From assembly GCA_043557195.1 (NCBI GenBank), contig CP121314.1, positions 2,046,001 to 2,110,000 of the forward strand: 64,000 nucleotides of DNA. Reading direction: 5' to 3'. Shown here piece by piece: positions 27,851 to 35,520 of this stretch (the stretch's first letter is position 1; each line of letters starts with the position of its first letter). The notes beneath the pieces were generated by a model. It worked only from the letters and a program-made list of their open reading frames with translations. It did not search any database and had not been told where the DNA came from. The position numbers were made by a program, and so were the translations under genes. Source of the stretch: Jejuia sp043557195 (GTDB lineage: Bacteria; Bacteroidota; Bacteroidia; Flavobacteriales; Flavobacteriaceae).

Positions 27851-28762
27851 ATGTCGTATAGAGAAGAATCATATTATAAGTCTAATTATAGTCAAATAGC
27901 AACACAAGGTATTAACCTTTCTGAGTATTCATTGGACGAATTGAAAGCTTTATGGCGCAAAACCATTCAAGACGGATTTCATGGTATATGCTTTAGCATG
28001 TATAAAGATGGGCAATCACCTGGTGATGATATTAGCATGGAACAAGTAGAGCAGCGCATCAATATTTTGAAACCATATGTTGGCGCTATACGATCGTTCT
28101 CTTGTATTGAAGGGAATGAATTTGTTCCAATGATGGCAAAAAAACACGGATTGAAAACACTGGTTGGTGCATGGCTTAGCGATGACAAAGCGGATAATGA
28201 AAGAGAAATTGAAGGTTTGATAGCGCTTGCTAAATCTGGTAATGTAGATGTTGCTGCCGTAGGGAATGAAGTTTTGTATCGAAATGATTTGACTTTAGAA
28301 GAATTAGTTGGGTACATAAACCGTGTGAAGGAAGCTTTAGCAGGATTAGATATTCCAGTAGGTTATGTAGATGCCTATTATGAATTTTCAAGACACCCAA
28401 TTTTAGTGGAGAGTACTGATGTGGTTTTGGCAAATTTATATCCATATTGGGAAGGTTGCCCTATAGAGTATGCTTTAGGACACATGCAGGCTATGTATGG
28501 CTCTGTTGTCGATGCCGCTCAAGGAAAACCTATTATAATTACTGAAACAGGATGGCCAAGTCAAGGAGGAGGACTCGATGGTGCAATTGCCAGCGATGAG
28601 GCCGCTATGAAATATTTTATTGATACCATTAGATGGACCAAAGAGAACGAAACACCAATATTTTATTTTTCATCTTTCGACGAATCATGGAAAACAGATG
28701 ATGAGGGCGATGTTGGTGCCTATTGGGGACTTTGGGATAAACACGAGAATTTAAAGTTCTAG
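27851..28762 (+). CDS. Short cytoplasmic GH17 enzyme
   Basis: 303 residues with no signal peptide. A compact GH17 barrel: acid/base E140 (AVGNEVLYRND) and nucleophile E232 (IITETGWPSQGGG). Other segments shared with the two paralogues downstream are IRSFSCIEGNE, LVGAWLSDD, VGYVDAYYEF, NLYPYWEG and FYFSSFDESWK. This subfamily differs from the longer GH17 pair at 21662-24162 and resembles transglycosylase-type bacterial GH17 domains, so it might lengthen or rearrange beta-1,3-oligosaccharides instead of only hydrolysing them; that is inference. The DESWK...GDVGAYWG C-terminus is complete. Confidence 0.87.
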   Translation: MSYREESYYKSNYSQIATQGINLSEYSLDELKALWRKTIQDGFHGICFSMYKDGQSPGDDISMEQVEQRINILKPYVGAIRSFSCIEGNEFVPMMAKKHGLKTLVGAWLSDDKADNEREIEGLIALAKSGNVDVAAVGNEVLYRNDLTLEELVGYINRVKEALAGLDIPVGYVDAYYEFSRHPILVESTDVVLANLYPYWEGCPIEYALGHMQAMYGSVVDAAQGKPIIITETGWPSQGGGLDGAIASDEAAMKYFIDTIRWTKENETPIFYFSSFDESWKTDDEGDVGAYWGLWDKHENLKF

Positions 28763-28896
28763 TAATAAAGTCAGGTAAGCAACTAAAAATTTTCAAATGT
28801 AATTTGTGATTGCAATTGGCATTTACAGTGTCAACCTGCATTTATGGTAGCACCAATTAATTAAAAAATAAGACTAAATTATAACAACACTAAACT

Positions 28897-31254
28897 ATGG
28901 CAACAACTAGTACAGCCACAATAAATAAAGTGCCCTTAGGGCAAAAAATTGCCTTTGGTGTGGGTATGCTTGCCAACCAAATGTTTCCTGCTATTCTTGG
29001 GATATTTATGGTGGTTTTAATTAAAGATCTAGGTTTTCCTGGGTGGGTTTGGGGTATTATTTATTTTTTTCCAAGGATTTTTGATGCTATCACAGACCCA
29101 ATAATGGGCTATATTTCTGATAACACTAAGTCTAAATGGGGCCGCAGACGACCATTCGTTTTAATAGGGGGAATAGTTATGGGAGTTGCATATATAATCA
29201 TGTGGCAGCTTTTTAGGGAAAACAGTCTGCAATTTAATTTTTGGTATTTTTTCTTATGGTCTTTATTGTTCTATATAGGTCTTACAATTTTTAGTGTCCC
29301 TTATGTTGCGATGGGGTACGAGATGAGTGATGATTTTCATGAGCGTACAAGTATAATGGCAATAGCTCAATGGATTGGTCAATGGGCCTGGGTAATTGCA
29401 CCTTTATTTTGGATTATTATGTATGATCCAGAATGGTTCCCCTCTGCTGATGTTGCAGTGAGACAACTAGCAATATGGGTAGCCATTCCTTGCACTTTAT
29501 GCGCTTTAGTTCCTGCTATATTTATTAAAAGTGAATCAACCATAGATAAAGATTATGAACCATTGAGTTTCTCAAAAGTTGTTGGTAGCTTAAAGAAAAT
29601 ATTTCACACGACTGTCAAAGAAGCTTTTAAAATTAAGGAGTTCAGAATGCTGTGTGCCGCAACGTTTTTAATCTTCAATGCGTTTAACACAGTAGCTGCT
29701 CTTACATTTTTTGTAATTGTTTACAAACTATTTAACGGAGACGCTTCTGCTAGTGGTATTTGGGTATCACTATTTGGATGCTTGGGTGCATTGGGAACCA
29801 CCTTTATCGTAATTCCTATTGTAACGTGGATGTCTAAGATTATGGGTAAGAAAAATGCTTTTTTATTATCTCAAGGTATTTCTGTTATTGGATACGTTAT
29901 GTTATGGTTTCTATTTATTCCTGGAAAACCATGGATGTATATCATTGCGCTTCCTTTTTTCTCTTTCGGAATAGGTAGCTTATTCACTATAATGATGTCC
30001 ATGACCGCTGATGTTATTGATATAGATGAATTAAATTCAGGTTTAAGAAGAGAAGGTATTTTTGGTGCTATTTACTGGTGGATGGTAAAAATTGGGTTTG
30101 CTATTGCAGGAGGTTTAAGCGGAGTAATTATAGCTATTGTTGGATTTAATCCAGATCTCGCAACCACAGAGCAACAGTCTGCGGTTGATGGATTACATGC
30201 TTTCTTTTGCTTTTTCCCTATGGTGGGTACTCTACTTGCTATGTATATTATGCGTAATTATAATATTACTGAAGAGCGCGCTAACGAGATAAGAGCGGAA
30301 TTAGATAAAAGAAAAGAAGGTAAAACAACAACAAAGTCCACATCCTTTTACCAGGTAGATAAACTATTATCTTTTGGGAATATTGATTTTGAGGACGATG
30401 CAGAATTAGATTTTTCCTCCATGTCGAATTCTGAATTAAAAAGTATGTTTAAGGATACGCTCAACAATGGCCTACATGGCTTGTGTTTTTGTCCTTATAA
30501 AGAAGGTCAAAATATAGGTGATCAATTATCTGAGGCGCAAATTAAAGAAAGAATGGAAGTAATTCGTCCATTTGCTAAATGGGTCCGTTCCTTCTCTTGT
30601 ACAGATGGTAATGAGAATATACCGAAAGTTGCTCAAGAGTCTGGAATAAGAACGATGGTTGGCGCTTGGATTGGAGAAGACAAGCAAAAAAATGAAGAAG
30701 AAATTAATGAGTTGATTAAACTGGCAAAGAAAGGTCTTGTAAATATTGCTGTTGTGGGTAATGAAACTTTGCTAAGAAATGAGTTAAGCGAATCAGATAT
30801 TTTAAATTATATAAAAAGAGTAAAAAAGGCAATACCCAATACGCCTATTGGTTATGTAGACGCGTATTATCAATTTATTGAACGACCAGCATTAGTAGAA
30901 GCCTGTGATGTTATTCTTGTAAACTGTTACCCGTTTTGGGAAGGAAGCGACATAAAAATTGCATTAACATATTTAAAACATATGTACAGTGCTACCAAGG
31001 GTATCGCCAAAGGAAAGCCTGTTATAATTTCAGAAACGGGCTGGCCAAATAGAGGAGAACGAACAAGTGGTGCTTTTCCATCTCAAAAAAATGCGATGTC
31101 GTATTTTATAAAGGCGAATAATTGGGCACAAGAAAACAATATAGAATTATTCTATTTTTCATCCTTTGACGAATCATGGAAAGTCCATCACGAAGGTGAT
31201 GTTGGACAACAATGGGGTATCTGGGATAAAAACGAAAAACCTAAATACATATAA
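28897..31254 (+). CDS. GPH symporter fused to a C-terminal GH17 domain
   Basis: 785 residues in one uninterrupted frame. Residues about 10-460 are a complete GPH symporter (DAITDPIMGYISDNTKSK, WGRRRPFVLIGG, MMSMTADVIDIDELNSG), close to the protein at 25701 and including its tail (TEERANEIRAELDKRKEG). A short polar linker (about 463-483) leads into a complete GH17 domain from F484, with acid/base E623 (VVGNETLLRN) and nucleophile E713 (IISETGWPNRG). The linker end (FYQVDKLLSF) aligns with the N-terminus of the free GH17 at 31261 (MSYRSDKLMSL), which suggests that two adjacent genes merged by loss of the transporter stop. Even TM number puts the GH17 in the cytoplasm, where it could act on sugars as they enter. 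I know no characterised precedent. Confidence 0.93.
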   Translation: MATTSTATINKVPLGQKIAFGVGMLANQMFPAILGIFMVVLIKDLGFPGWVWGIIYFFPRIFDAITDPIMGYISDNTKSKWGRRRPFVLIGGIVMGVAYIIMWQLFRENSLQFNFWYFFLWSLLFYIGLTIFSVPYVAMGYEMSDDFHERTSIMAIAQWIGQWAWVIAPLFWIIMYDPEWFPSADVAVRQLAIWVAIPCTLCALVPAIFIKSESTIDKDYEPLSFSKVVGSLKKIFHTTVKEAFKIKEFRMLCAATFLIFNAFNTVAALTFFVIVYKLFNGDASASGIWVSLFGCLGALGTTFIVIPIVTWMSKIMGKKNAFLLSQGISVIGYVMLWFLFIPGKPWMYIIALPFFSFGIGSLFTIMMSMTADVIDIDELNSGLRREGIFGAIYWWMVKIGFAIAGGLSGVIIAIVGFNPDLATTEQQSAVDGLHAFFCFFPMVGTLLAMYIMRNYNITEERANEIRAELDKRKEGKTTTKSTSFYQVDKLLSFGNIDFEDDAELDFSSMSNSELKSMFKDTLNNGLHGLCFCPYKEGQNIGDQLSEAQIKERMEVIRPFAKWVRSFSCTDGNENIPKVAQESGIRTMVGAWIGEDKQKNEEEINELIKLAKKGLVNIAVVGNETLLRNELSESDILNYIKRVKKAIPNTPIGYVDAYYQFIERPALVEACDVILVNCYPFWEGSDIKIALTYLKHMYSATKGIAKGKPVIISETGWPNRGERTSGAFPSQKNAMSYFIKANNWAQENNIELFYFSSFDESWKVHHEGDVGQQWGIWDKNEKPKYI

Positions 31255-31260
31255 GTAAGT

Positions 31261-32190
31261 ATGTCGTACAGATCAGATAAATTAATGTCACTATCTGGAT
31301 ATGATTTAGATAATAAGACACCTAAAGGATTGCAAAACTGCTTTAAAAGAGTTTTAAAAAGTGGCATGCACGGTATAGGGTTCAGCCCTTATCAAGAAGG
31401 GCAAGAACCTGGAGATCAACTTTCAGAAAAACAAATTCGGAGACGTTTAAAAGTAATTAAACCTTATACAAACTGGGTGAGGTCTTTTTCTTGCACTGAA
31501 GGAAATGAGTTAATTCCAAAGATTGCCAAAGAATTAGGTATGAAAACAATGGTAGGTGCTTGGTTGGGAGATGATGCCGAAATTAATGCAAAGGAGATTG
31601 TGGGATTAAAAAAGTTAGCGAATGAAGGCAGTGTAGATATTGCTGCAGTAGGAAATGAAGTAATGTATAGAGGTGATTTAACCGAAGATGAGCTTTTAGG
31701 TTTTATTTACGATGTAAAAAGTGAAATAACAGACATTCCAGTAGGTTATGTAGATGCGTATTATGAATTTGTTTTAAGACCAAAAATCACAGAAGCATGC
31801 GATGTTATTTTGGCTAATTGTTATCCTTATTGGGAAGGCTGTAGTATAGAGTATTCTTTAATTTATATGAAGGATATGTATAACAAAGCTGTAAAAGCAG
31901 GAAATGGCAAAAAGGTTATTATTTCTGAGACCGGATGGCCTAGTGAAGGAGAAGGGCTAAATGGAGCATTCCCATCGAACGAAAATGCGATGAAGTATTT
32001 TATAAATACCCAATTGTGGGCTAAAGAAGAAGGTATTGATGTCTTCTATTTTTCGTCTTTTGATGAATCTTGGAAGGTCGGCGCTGAAGGTGATGTAGGC
32101 GCCTATTGGGGCATCTGGGACAAGAATGAAACACCTAAATTTTATAACAATTCATTAAATTTTAAAAAAGCGAAGATATTCGCTAAATAA
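31261..32190 (+). CDS. Short cytoplasmic GH17 enzyme (paralogue of the fused domain)
   Basis: 309 residues with no signal peptide. Acid/base E133 (AVGNEVMYRGD) and nucleophile E223 (IISETGWPSEGEG). It shares VRSFSCTEGNE, MVGAWLGDD, CDVILANCYPYWEG and FYFSSFDESWKVGAEGDVG with the fused GH17 domain 6 bp upstream and with 27851. The last 15 residues (NNSLNFKKAKIFAK) are a basic tail absent from the other two. The tight spacing to the fusion gene shows cotranscription. Three nearly equivalent GH17 catalytic units in one operon suggest either different chain-length preferences or dosage; sequence alone does not say which. Confidence 0.88.
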   Translation: MSYRSDKLMSLSGYDLDNKTPKGLQNCFKRVLKSGMHGIGFSPYQEGQEPGDQLSEKQIRRRLKVIKPYTNWVRSFSCTEGNELIPKIAKELGMKTMVGAWLGDDAEINAKEIVGLKKLANEGSVDIAAVGNEVMYRGDLTEDELLGFIYDVKSEITDIPVGYVDAYYEFVLRPKITEACDVILANCYPYWEGCSIEYSLIYMKDMYNKAVKAGNGKKVIISETGWPSEGEGLNGAFPSNENAMKYFINTQLWAKEEGIDVFYFSSFDESWKVGAEGDVGAYWGIWDKNETPKFYNNSLNFKKAKIFAK

Positions 32191-32272
32191 TATCAAGTCA
32201 TATACCTTCAAGATTGTCAGAAAGCGACATGAATAGTTGCCTTGTAGAATTATCAATACACAGATAAAGTTA

Positions 32273-32294
32273 ACCACAACATTACCACAACATT
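32273..32294 (+). promoter_or_regulatory. Perfect tandem 11-bp repeat upstream of the T9SS glycan-binding gene
   Basis: ACCACAACATT occurs twice back to back (32273-32283, 32284-32294). The second copy is part of a 15-bp identity with the SusC upstream region (5675-5689). Distance to the TATGTTTT promoter box is 130 bp here and 120 bp at SusC, a difference of one helical turn. Candidate operator. Confidence 0.65.
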
Positions 32295-32308
32295 CTCCTT
32301 TTGTCTAT

Positions 32309-32340
32309 GCATAGTTACTTGTTTCACTACACATAGGATA
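32309..32340 (+). promoter_or_regulatory. Second conserved block, partner of 5703-5732
   Basis: GCATAGTTACTTG...CACATAGGATA aligns with the SusC upstream block; CACATA at 32330-32335 is identical. Together with the tandem repeat and promoter this accounts for most of the 326-bp intergenic region 32191-32516; no ORF is seen in it. Confidence 0.45.
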
Positions 32341-32370
32341 CGAGAAAACCTCAATGAAAACAGCCTATTT

Positions 32371-32421
32371 TTGAGGAATTAATAAAAAACACAAACATTT
32401 TTTGATATGTATGTTTTTTGT
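32371..32421 (+). promoter_or_regulatory. Promoter core shared with SusC
   Basis: TTG at 32371-32373 in a TTTTTG context lies 39 bp before TATGTTTT at 32410-32417, exactly as at SusC. ATGTATGTTTTTTGT (32407-32421) is identical at both. A leader of about 90 nt precedes the ATG at 32517. Confidence 0.5.
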
Positions 32422-32516
32422 AGGGGTTGCAAATAGCAAAATATCAGTACTTAGGGGTTAAATTTGAAACACAACATAAACTAAGAATTCATTAATTATT
32501 CATTAAAACATTTATT

Positions 32517-34121
32517 ATGAAAAAAATTACATTATTACTTTTTTTGTTGACAGCATATCTAAGCTATGCTCAACCAACTTCAAATTCTGCAGCTCCTACT
32601 CAGGGAGCTTCTGAAGTATTATCCGTATTTAATAGTTCTAGCACATATACTGATACAGCAAATAATTACAATCCTAATTGGGGACAAAATGGTTTTGCTT
32701 CTGCAGATAGTAATTATACCAATGGCGGACAGCTTACAAATGCTATATTAGCATATCCTAATTGGAATTATCAGGGTATTCAAATTACACCAGATGGACA
32801 GCCAGGTGTTAATGTTGCAGATATGGAATTTATCCATGTTGATTTATGGACCAATGATGCCACAACCGTAAGACTTGTCCCTATCCAACCAGGAGTGGCA
32901 GAGTTTGGTGTTAATTTAACTATTGTTTCGGGATCTTGGAGTTCTGTCGACATTCCTCTATCTAGTTTTACAGGTTATAGTTTTACAGAAATCATTCAGT
33001 TTAAATTTGATATGGGTAGTGGCTCTCAAAGTATTTATTTGGATAACATCTACTTTTGGAAAAACCCTGCAGACCCAGCAAAAGACGCAACCTTAAGTGA
33101 TCTTCAGGTTGATGGTGCAACTATAGCAGGTTTTAGTGGGGCTATTACAGACTATATATATACTGTGCCATCTGGTACTGTTACAGTACCTCAGATTACT
33201 ACAGCTACGACTACACAAGGAGGAGCTTCTAGAGTAATTACTCAAGCATCTGCAATACCAGGAGATGCAACTGTAGTTGTAACATCAAGTGATTCATCTA
33301 CAATGGAAACTTATACAATTTCAATTATTGAAGAAGGCCCTGCTACAGCAGCTCCAACGCCACCAGCAAGAGCAGCTTCTAGTGTTAAGTCTATTTTTAG
33401 TGATGCCTATACTGATCCACAATCCGTTGTGGCTATGAATACGTATGATACTGGATGGTGCCCTGGAACTACAACGGATGTAATGATTGCTGGCAACGCA
33501 ACTAAAAAAGTAACAGGACTGGGATGCGAAGGCATTGAATTTGTTACAGGAAGGTTTGATCCAACAGCACTAGGTTTAACACACTTCCATGTTGATGTTT
33601 TTACAGAATCTACTACAATGGATAAGAGTTTAAACTTAAAAATCTCTAACTGGGATAACGGTGCTGGTGAAAATAATGCCATAGAGTTTTCATTGACTAA
33701 TGCAAGTAGTCCAAGTTTACCGAACCCAAATCCAGGAACATGGATTTCATATGATATTCCACTTACGGACTGGACACCTGGTTTGAAAAATGATTTTGTA
33801 CAGTTTATTATTACCTCTGATTTAGGAACAATTTGGTACGATAACATGTACTTTCATAGTAATACCGTTTTAAGCAATGACAAATTCTCAAAAACAGCTT
33901 TCAGGGCTTATCCTAATCCAACACAAGATAGTTGGACACTTAGAGGAGAAAGTCAAATAGAGAGTATTAGAGTAATAGATATCTTAGGAAAAGAAGTGAT
34001 TTCTCTTTCTCCTAATAGCAGTGAAGCCACCATTAATGGCTCTGATTTAAAATCGGGCATATACTTTGCACAAATTAAAACCTTATTAGGTGTTGATAGT
34101 GTTAAGTTGGTTAAGCAATAA
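32517..34121 (+). CDS. T9SS-secreted, non-catalytic glycan-binding protein
   Basis: 534 residues. Sec signal (LLFLLTAYLSYAQ). Two related beta-sandwich modules at about 35-185 (FIHVDLWTNDATTVRLV ... SIYLDNIYFWK) and 290-450 (THFHVDVFTESTT ... IWYDNMYFHSN) flank a cadherin-like beta-sandwich (ATLSDLQVDGATIAGF) with Thr/Ser-rich linkers. The last 75 or so residues are a type A type-IX sorting domain (AYPNPTQDSW, GKEVISL, LKSGIYFAQI, SVKLVKQ). No catalytic signature is visible. The module ending LDNIYF also ends the second sandwich of the lipoprotein at 15782. It has its own promoter of SusC type and its own terminator, so it is probably made in large amounts under the same signal. Likely role: cell-surface or released laminarin binding. 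Confidence 0.8.
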   Translation: MKKITLLLFLLTAYLSYAQPTSNSAAPTQGASEVLSVFNSSSTYTDTANNYNPNWGQNGFASADSNYTNGGQLTNAILAYPNWNYQGIQITPDGQPGVNVADMEFIHVDLWTNDATTVRLVPIQPGVAEFGVNLTIVSGSWSSVDIPLSSFTGYSFTEIIQFKFDMGSGSQSIYLDNIYFWKNPADPAKDATLSDLQVDGATIAGFSGAITDYIYTVPSGTVTVPQITTATTTQGGASRVITQASAIPGDATVVVTSSDSSTMETYTISIIEEGPATAAPTPPARAASSVKSIFSDAYTDPQSVVAMNTYDTGWCPGTTTDVMIAGNATKKVTGLGCEGIEFVTGRFDPTALGLTHFHVDVFTESTTMDKSLNLKISNWDNGAGENNAIEFSLTNASSPSLPNPNPGTWISYDIPLTDWTPGLKNDFVQFIITSDLGTIWYDNMYFHSNTVLSNDKFSKTAFRAYPNPTQDSWTLRGESQIESIRVIDILGKEVISLSPNSSEATINGSDLKSGIYFAQIKTLLGVDSVKLVKQ

Positions 34122-34145
34122 TAATTGCAAAGTTTAGTTGATTGA

Positions 34146-34178
34146 AGGGGGTGCTTTTAAAAAGCACCCCTTTTTTTT
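34146..34178 (+). terminator. Strong intrinsic terminator after the PUL
   Basis: GGGGTGCTTTT (34148-34158) pairs with AAAAGCACCCC (34160-34170), followed by eight T. It closes the glucan locus. Confidence 0.9.
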
Positions 34179-34223
34179 GTTTAGTCTTTTATTTCTTTAC
34201 TTTGTAAAGTATTATTCTTTTGG

Positions 34224-34919
34224 ATGTTTGACGATATAATAACAGCTATTCCTTTTGGTATCATTTTAGCCTTTACAATTGGCCCTGTTTTTTTTGTACT
34301 ATTAGAAACTAGCGCAACAAAAGGTTTTAAAAGTGCATTAATTTTTGACTGCGGTGTAATTCTTGCCGACATTCTGTTTATTGTTGTGGCTTTCTTCAGT
34401 ACAAATAAGCTATTAGAAAAAATAAAGGACGACCCTAATTTTTTAATTTTTGGAGGTGTGCTTTTAGTAGCATACGGACTAATTTCATTCGTAAAAACAT
34501 CAAAGTCTTTCCGAGAAATTGTTAGAGAGTACCATAAAGTTGAAATAAAGAAAGGTTACGGCAAACTGTTTCTTAAAGGATTTTTACTCAATTTTATAAA
34601 TATTGGTGTGTTACTTGGGTGGGTAGCCTTTATTGTATTGGCAAACACCCTTACGGAATCTAAAAATGGAGTTGTAATATTTCTATCTACCATACTGGTC
34701 GTTTATTTTTTAACAGACTTAGTGAAAATAGTAATCGCCAAAAAACTTAAAAACAGGCTTACGCCTAGGTTAATATTTAAAACGAAGAAAATAATTGCTT
34801 TAGTAATCTTGGGGTTTGGTATTTTACTTTTAGCTCAAGGATTTTTTCCAAAAGAAAAAGAATTAATTAAAGAACAGCTAGATAGAATTAATCCTATAAA
34901 AGAAAAGCTTCCAGAATAA
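34224..34919 (+). CDS. LysE/RhtB-family exporter
   Basis: 231 residues with five to six transmembrane helices. The N-terminal IPFGIILAFTIGPVFFVLLE matches the LysE translocator family, whose members export amino acids or related small metabolites. The GFLLNFINIGVLLGWVAFI segment near residues 115-135 is the second conserved region. The substrate cannot be predicted. Its stop codon lies in the loop of its own terminator hairpin. It is not linked to the glucan locus: a strong terminator precedes it. Confidence 0.85.
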   Translation: MFDDIITAIPFGIILAFTIGPVFFVLLETSATKGFKSALIFDCGVILADILFIVVAFFSTNKLLEKIKDDPNFLIFGGVLLVAYGLISFVKTSKSFREIVREYHKVEIKKGYGKLFLKGFLLNFINIGVLLGWVAFIVLANTLTESKNGVVIFLSTILVVYFLTDLVKIVIAKKLKNRLTPRLIFKTKKIIALVILGFGILLLAQGFFPKEKELIKEQLDRINPIKEKLPE

Positions 34920-34935
34920 ACTGAAAGCTTTTTTT
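34903..34935 (+). terminator. Terminator overlapping the LysE-type gene end
   Basis: AAAAGCTTCCAG (34903-34914) pairs with CTGAAAGCTTTT (34921-34932) with one mismatch; the loop holds the TAA stop. T run to 34935, just before the 3' end of the convergent tRNA-Cys. Confidence 0.75.
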
Positions 34936-34936
34936 G

Positions 34937-35008
34937 AGGCGTCGAGCGGAATCGAACCGCTGTAGCAGGTTTTGCAGACCTGTGCCTAAGCCACTCGGCC
35001 ACGACGCC
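34937..35008 (-). tRNA. tRNA-Cys (GCA)
   Basis: 72 nt on the minus strand. The acceptor stem GGCGTCG/CGACGCC, D-arm, anticodon loop CTGCAAA with anticodon GCA, and T-arm with GGTTCGATTCC all pair. The discriminator base is U, the tRNA-Cys identity base. CCA is not encoded. No other tRNA is adjacent. Confidence 0.95.
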
Positions 35009-35060
35009 TTATAATAGTGCTGCAAATGTATAAAAAATTGGGACTTTTACTTACAAAAAT

Positions 35061-35423
35061 CTACTTTTTACGTTTATCAGTCATTTTTATCGTTACACTT
35101 TCTACATCACCGCCAATTGGAGGGTTTAATTTGCTGATGCTAACCGTTGCTTTCTTCACCATGATATCCTCTTTAAAAATTCTATCTAAAATTCGTCTTG
35201 CAACTGTTTCTAGAAGTTTGGACGGAACCTTCATTTCTTCTATAACTACTTTATTTAGAAACACATAGTCCACTGTATCGTTAAGCTCATCTGTTTTCGC
35301 GGAAGTTTGTAAGTTCGCTTTTACTTCAAGATCTACGCGGTAATCACTTCCTATTTTTGTTTCTTCCTTTAGGCAACCATGATGCGCAAAAACCCTAATA
35401 TTTTCAACTTTTATAATTCCCAT
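35061..35423 (-). CDS. folB: Dihydroneopterin aldolase
   Basis: 120 residues, the usual length. FolB cleaves 7,8-dihydroneopterin to 6-hydroxymethyl-dihydropterin in folate synthesis. Family landmarks are VENIRVFAHHGCLKEE at the N-terminus (catalytic Glu in the HGCLKEE region), DYRVDLEVKANL, DTVDYVFLNKVV, and the C-terminal TVSISKLNPPIGGDVESVTI. It is cytoplasmic and forms octamers in known members. It is divergent from glnS, with about 97 bp between the starts, and its 3' end faces the tRNA-Cys. Confidence 0.92.
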   Translation of the reverse strand: MGIIKVENIRVFAHHGCLKEETKIGSDYRVDLEVKANLQTSAKTDELNDTVDYVFLNKVVIEEMKVPSKLLETVARRILDRIFKEDIMVKKATVSISKLNPPIGGDVESVTIKMTDKRKK

Positions 35424-35452
35424 TTAACAGATTTTAAGTCGGTAAAATTACC

Positions 35453-35472
35453 TAATTTTGCTAATATTTTTG
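35453..35472 (+). promoter_or_regulatory. glnS promoter, two overlapping -7 boxes
   Basis: TAATTTTG (35453-35460) and TATTTTTG (35465-35472) both match TAnnTTTG, 48-68 bp before the glnS ATG at 35521. Confidence 0.5.
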
Positions 35473-35520
35473 TTGAAAAGCAACAGTTTCTAATTAATTA
35501 CTGTAATTGTTACATGTTTT

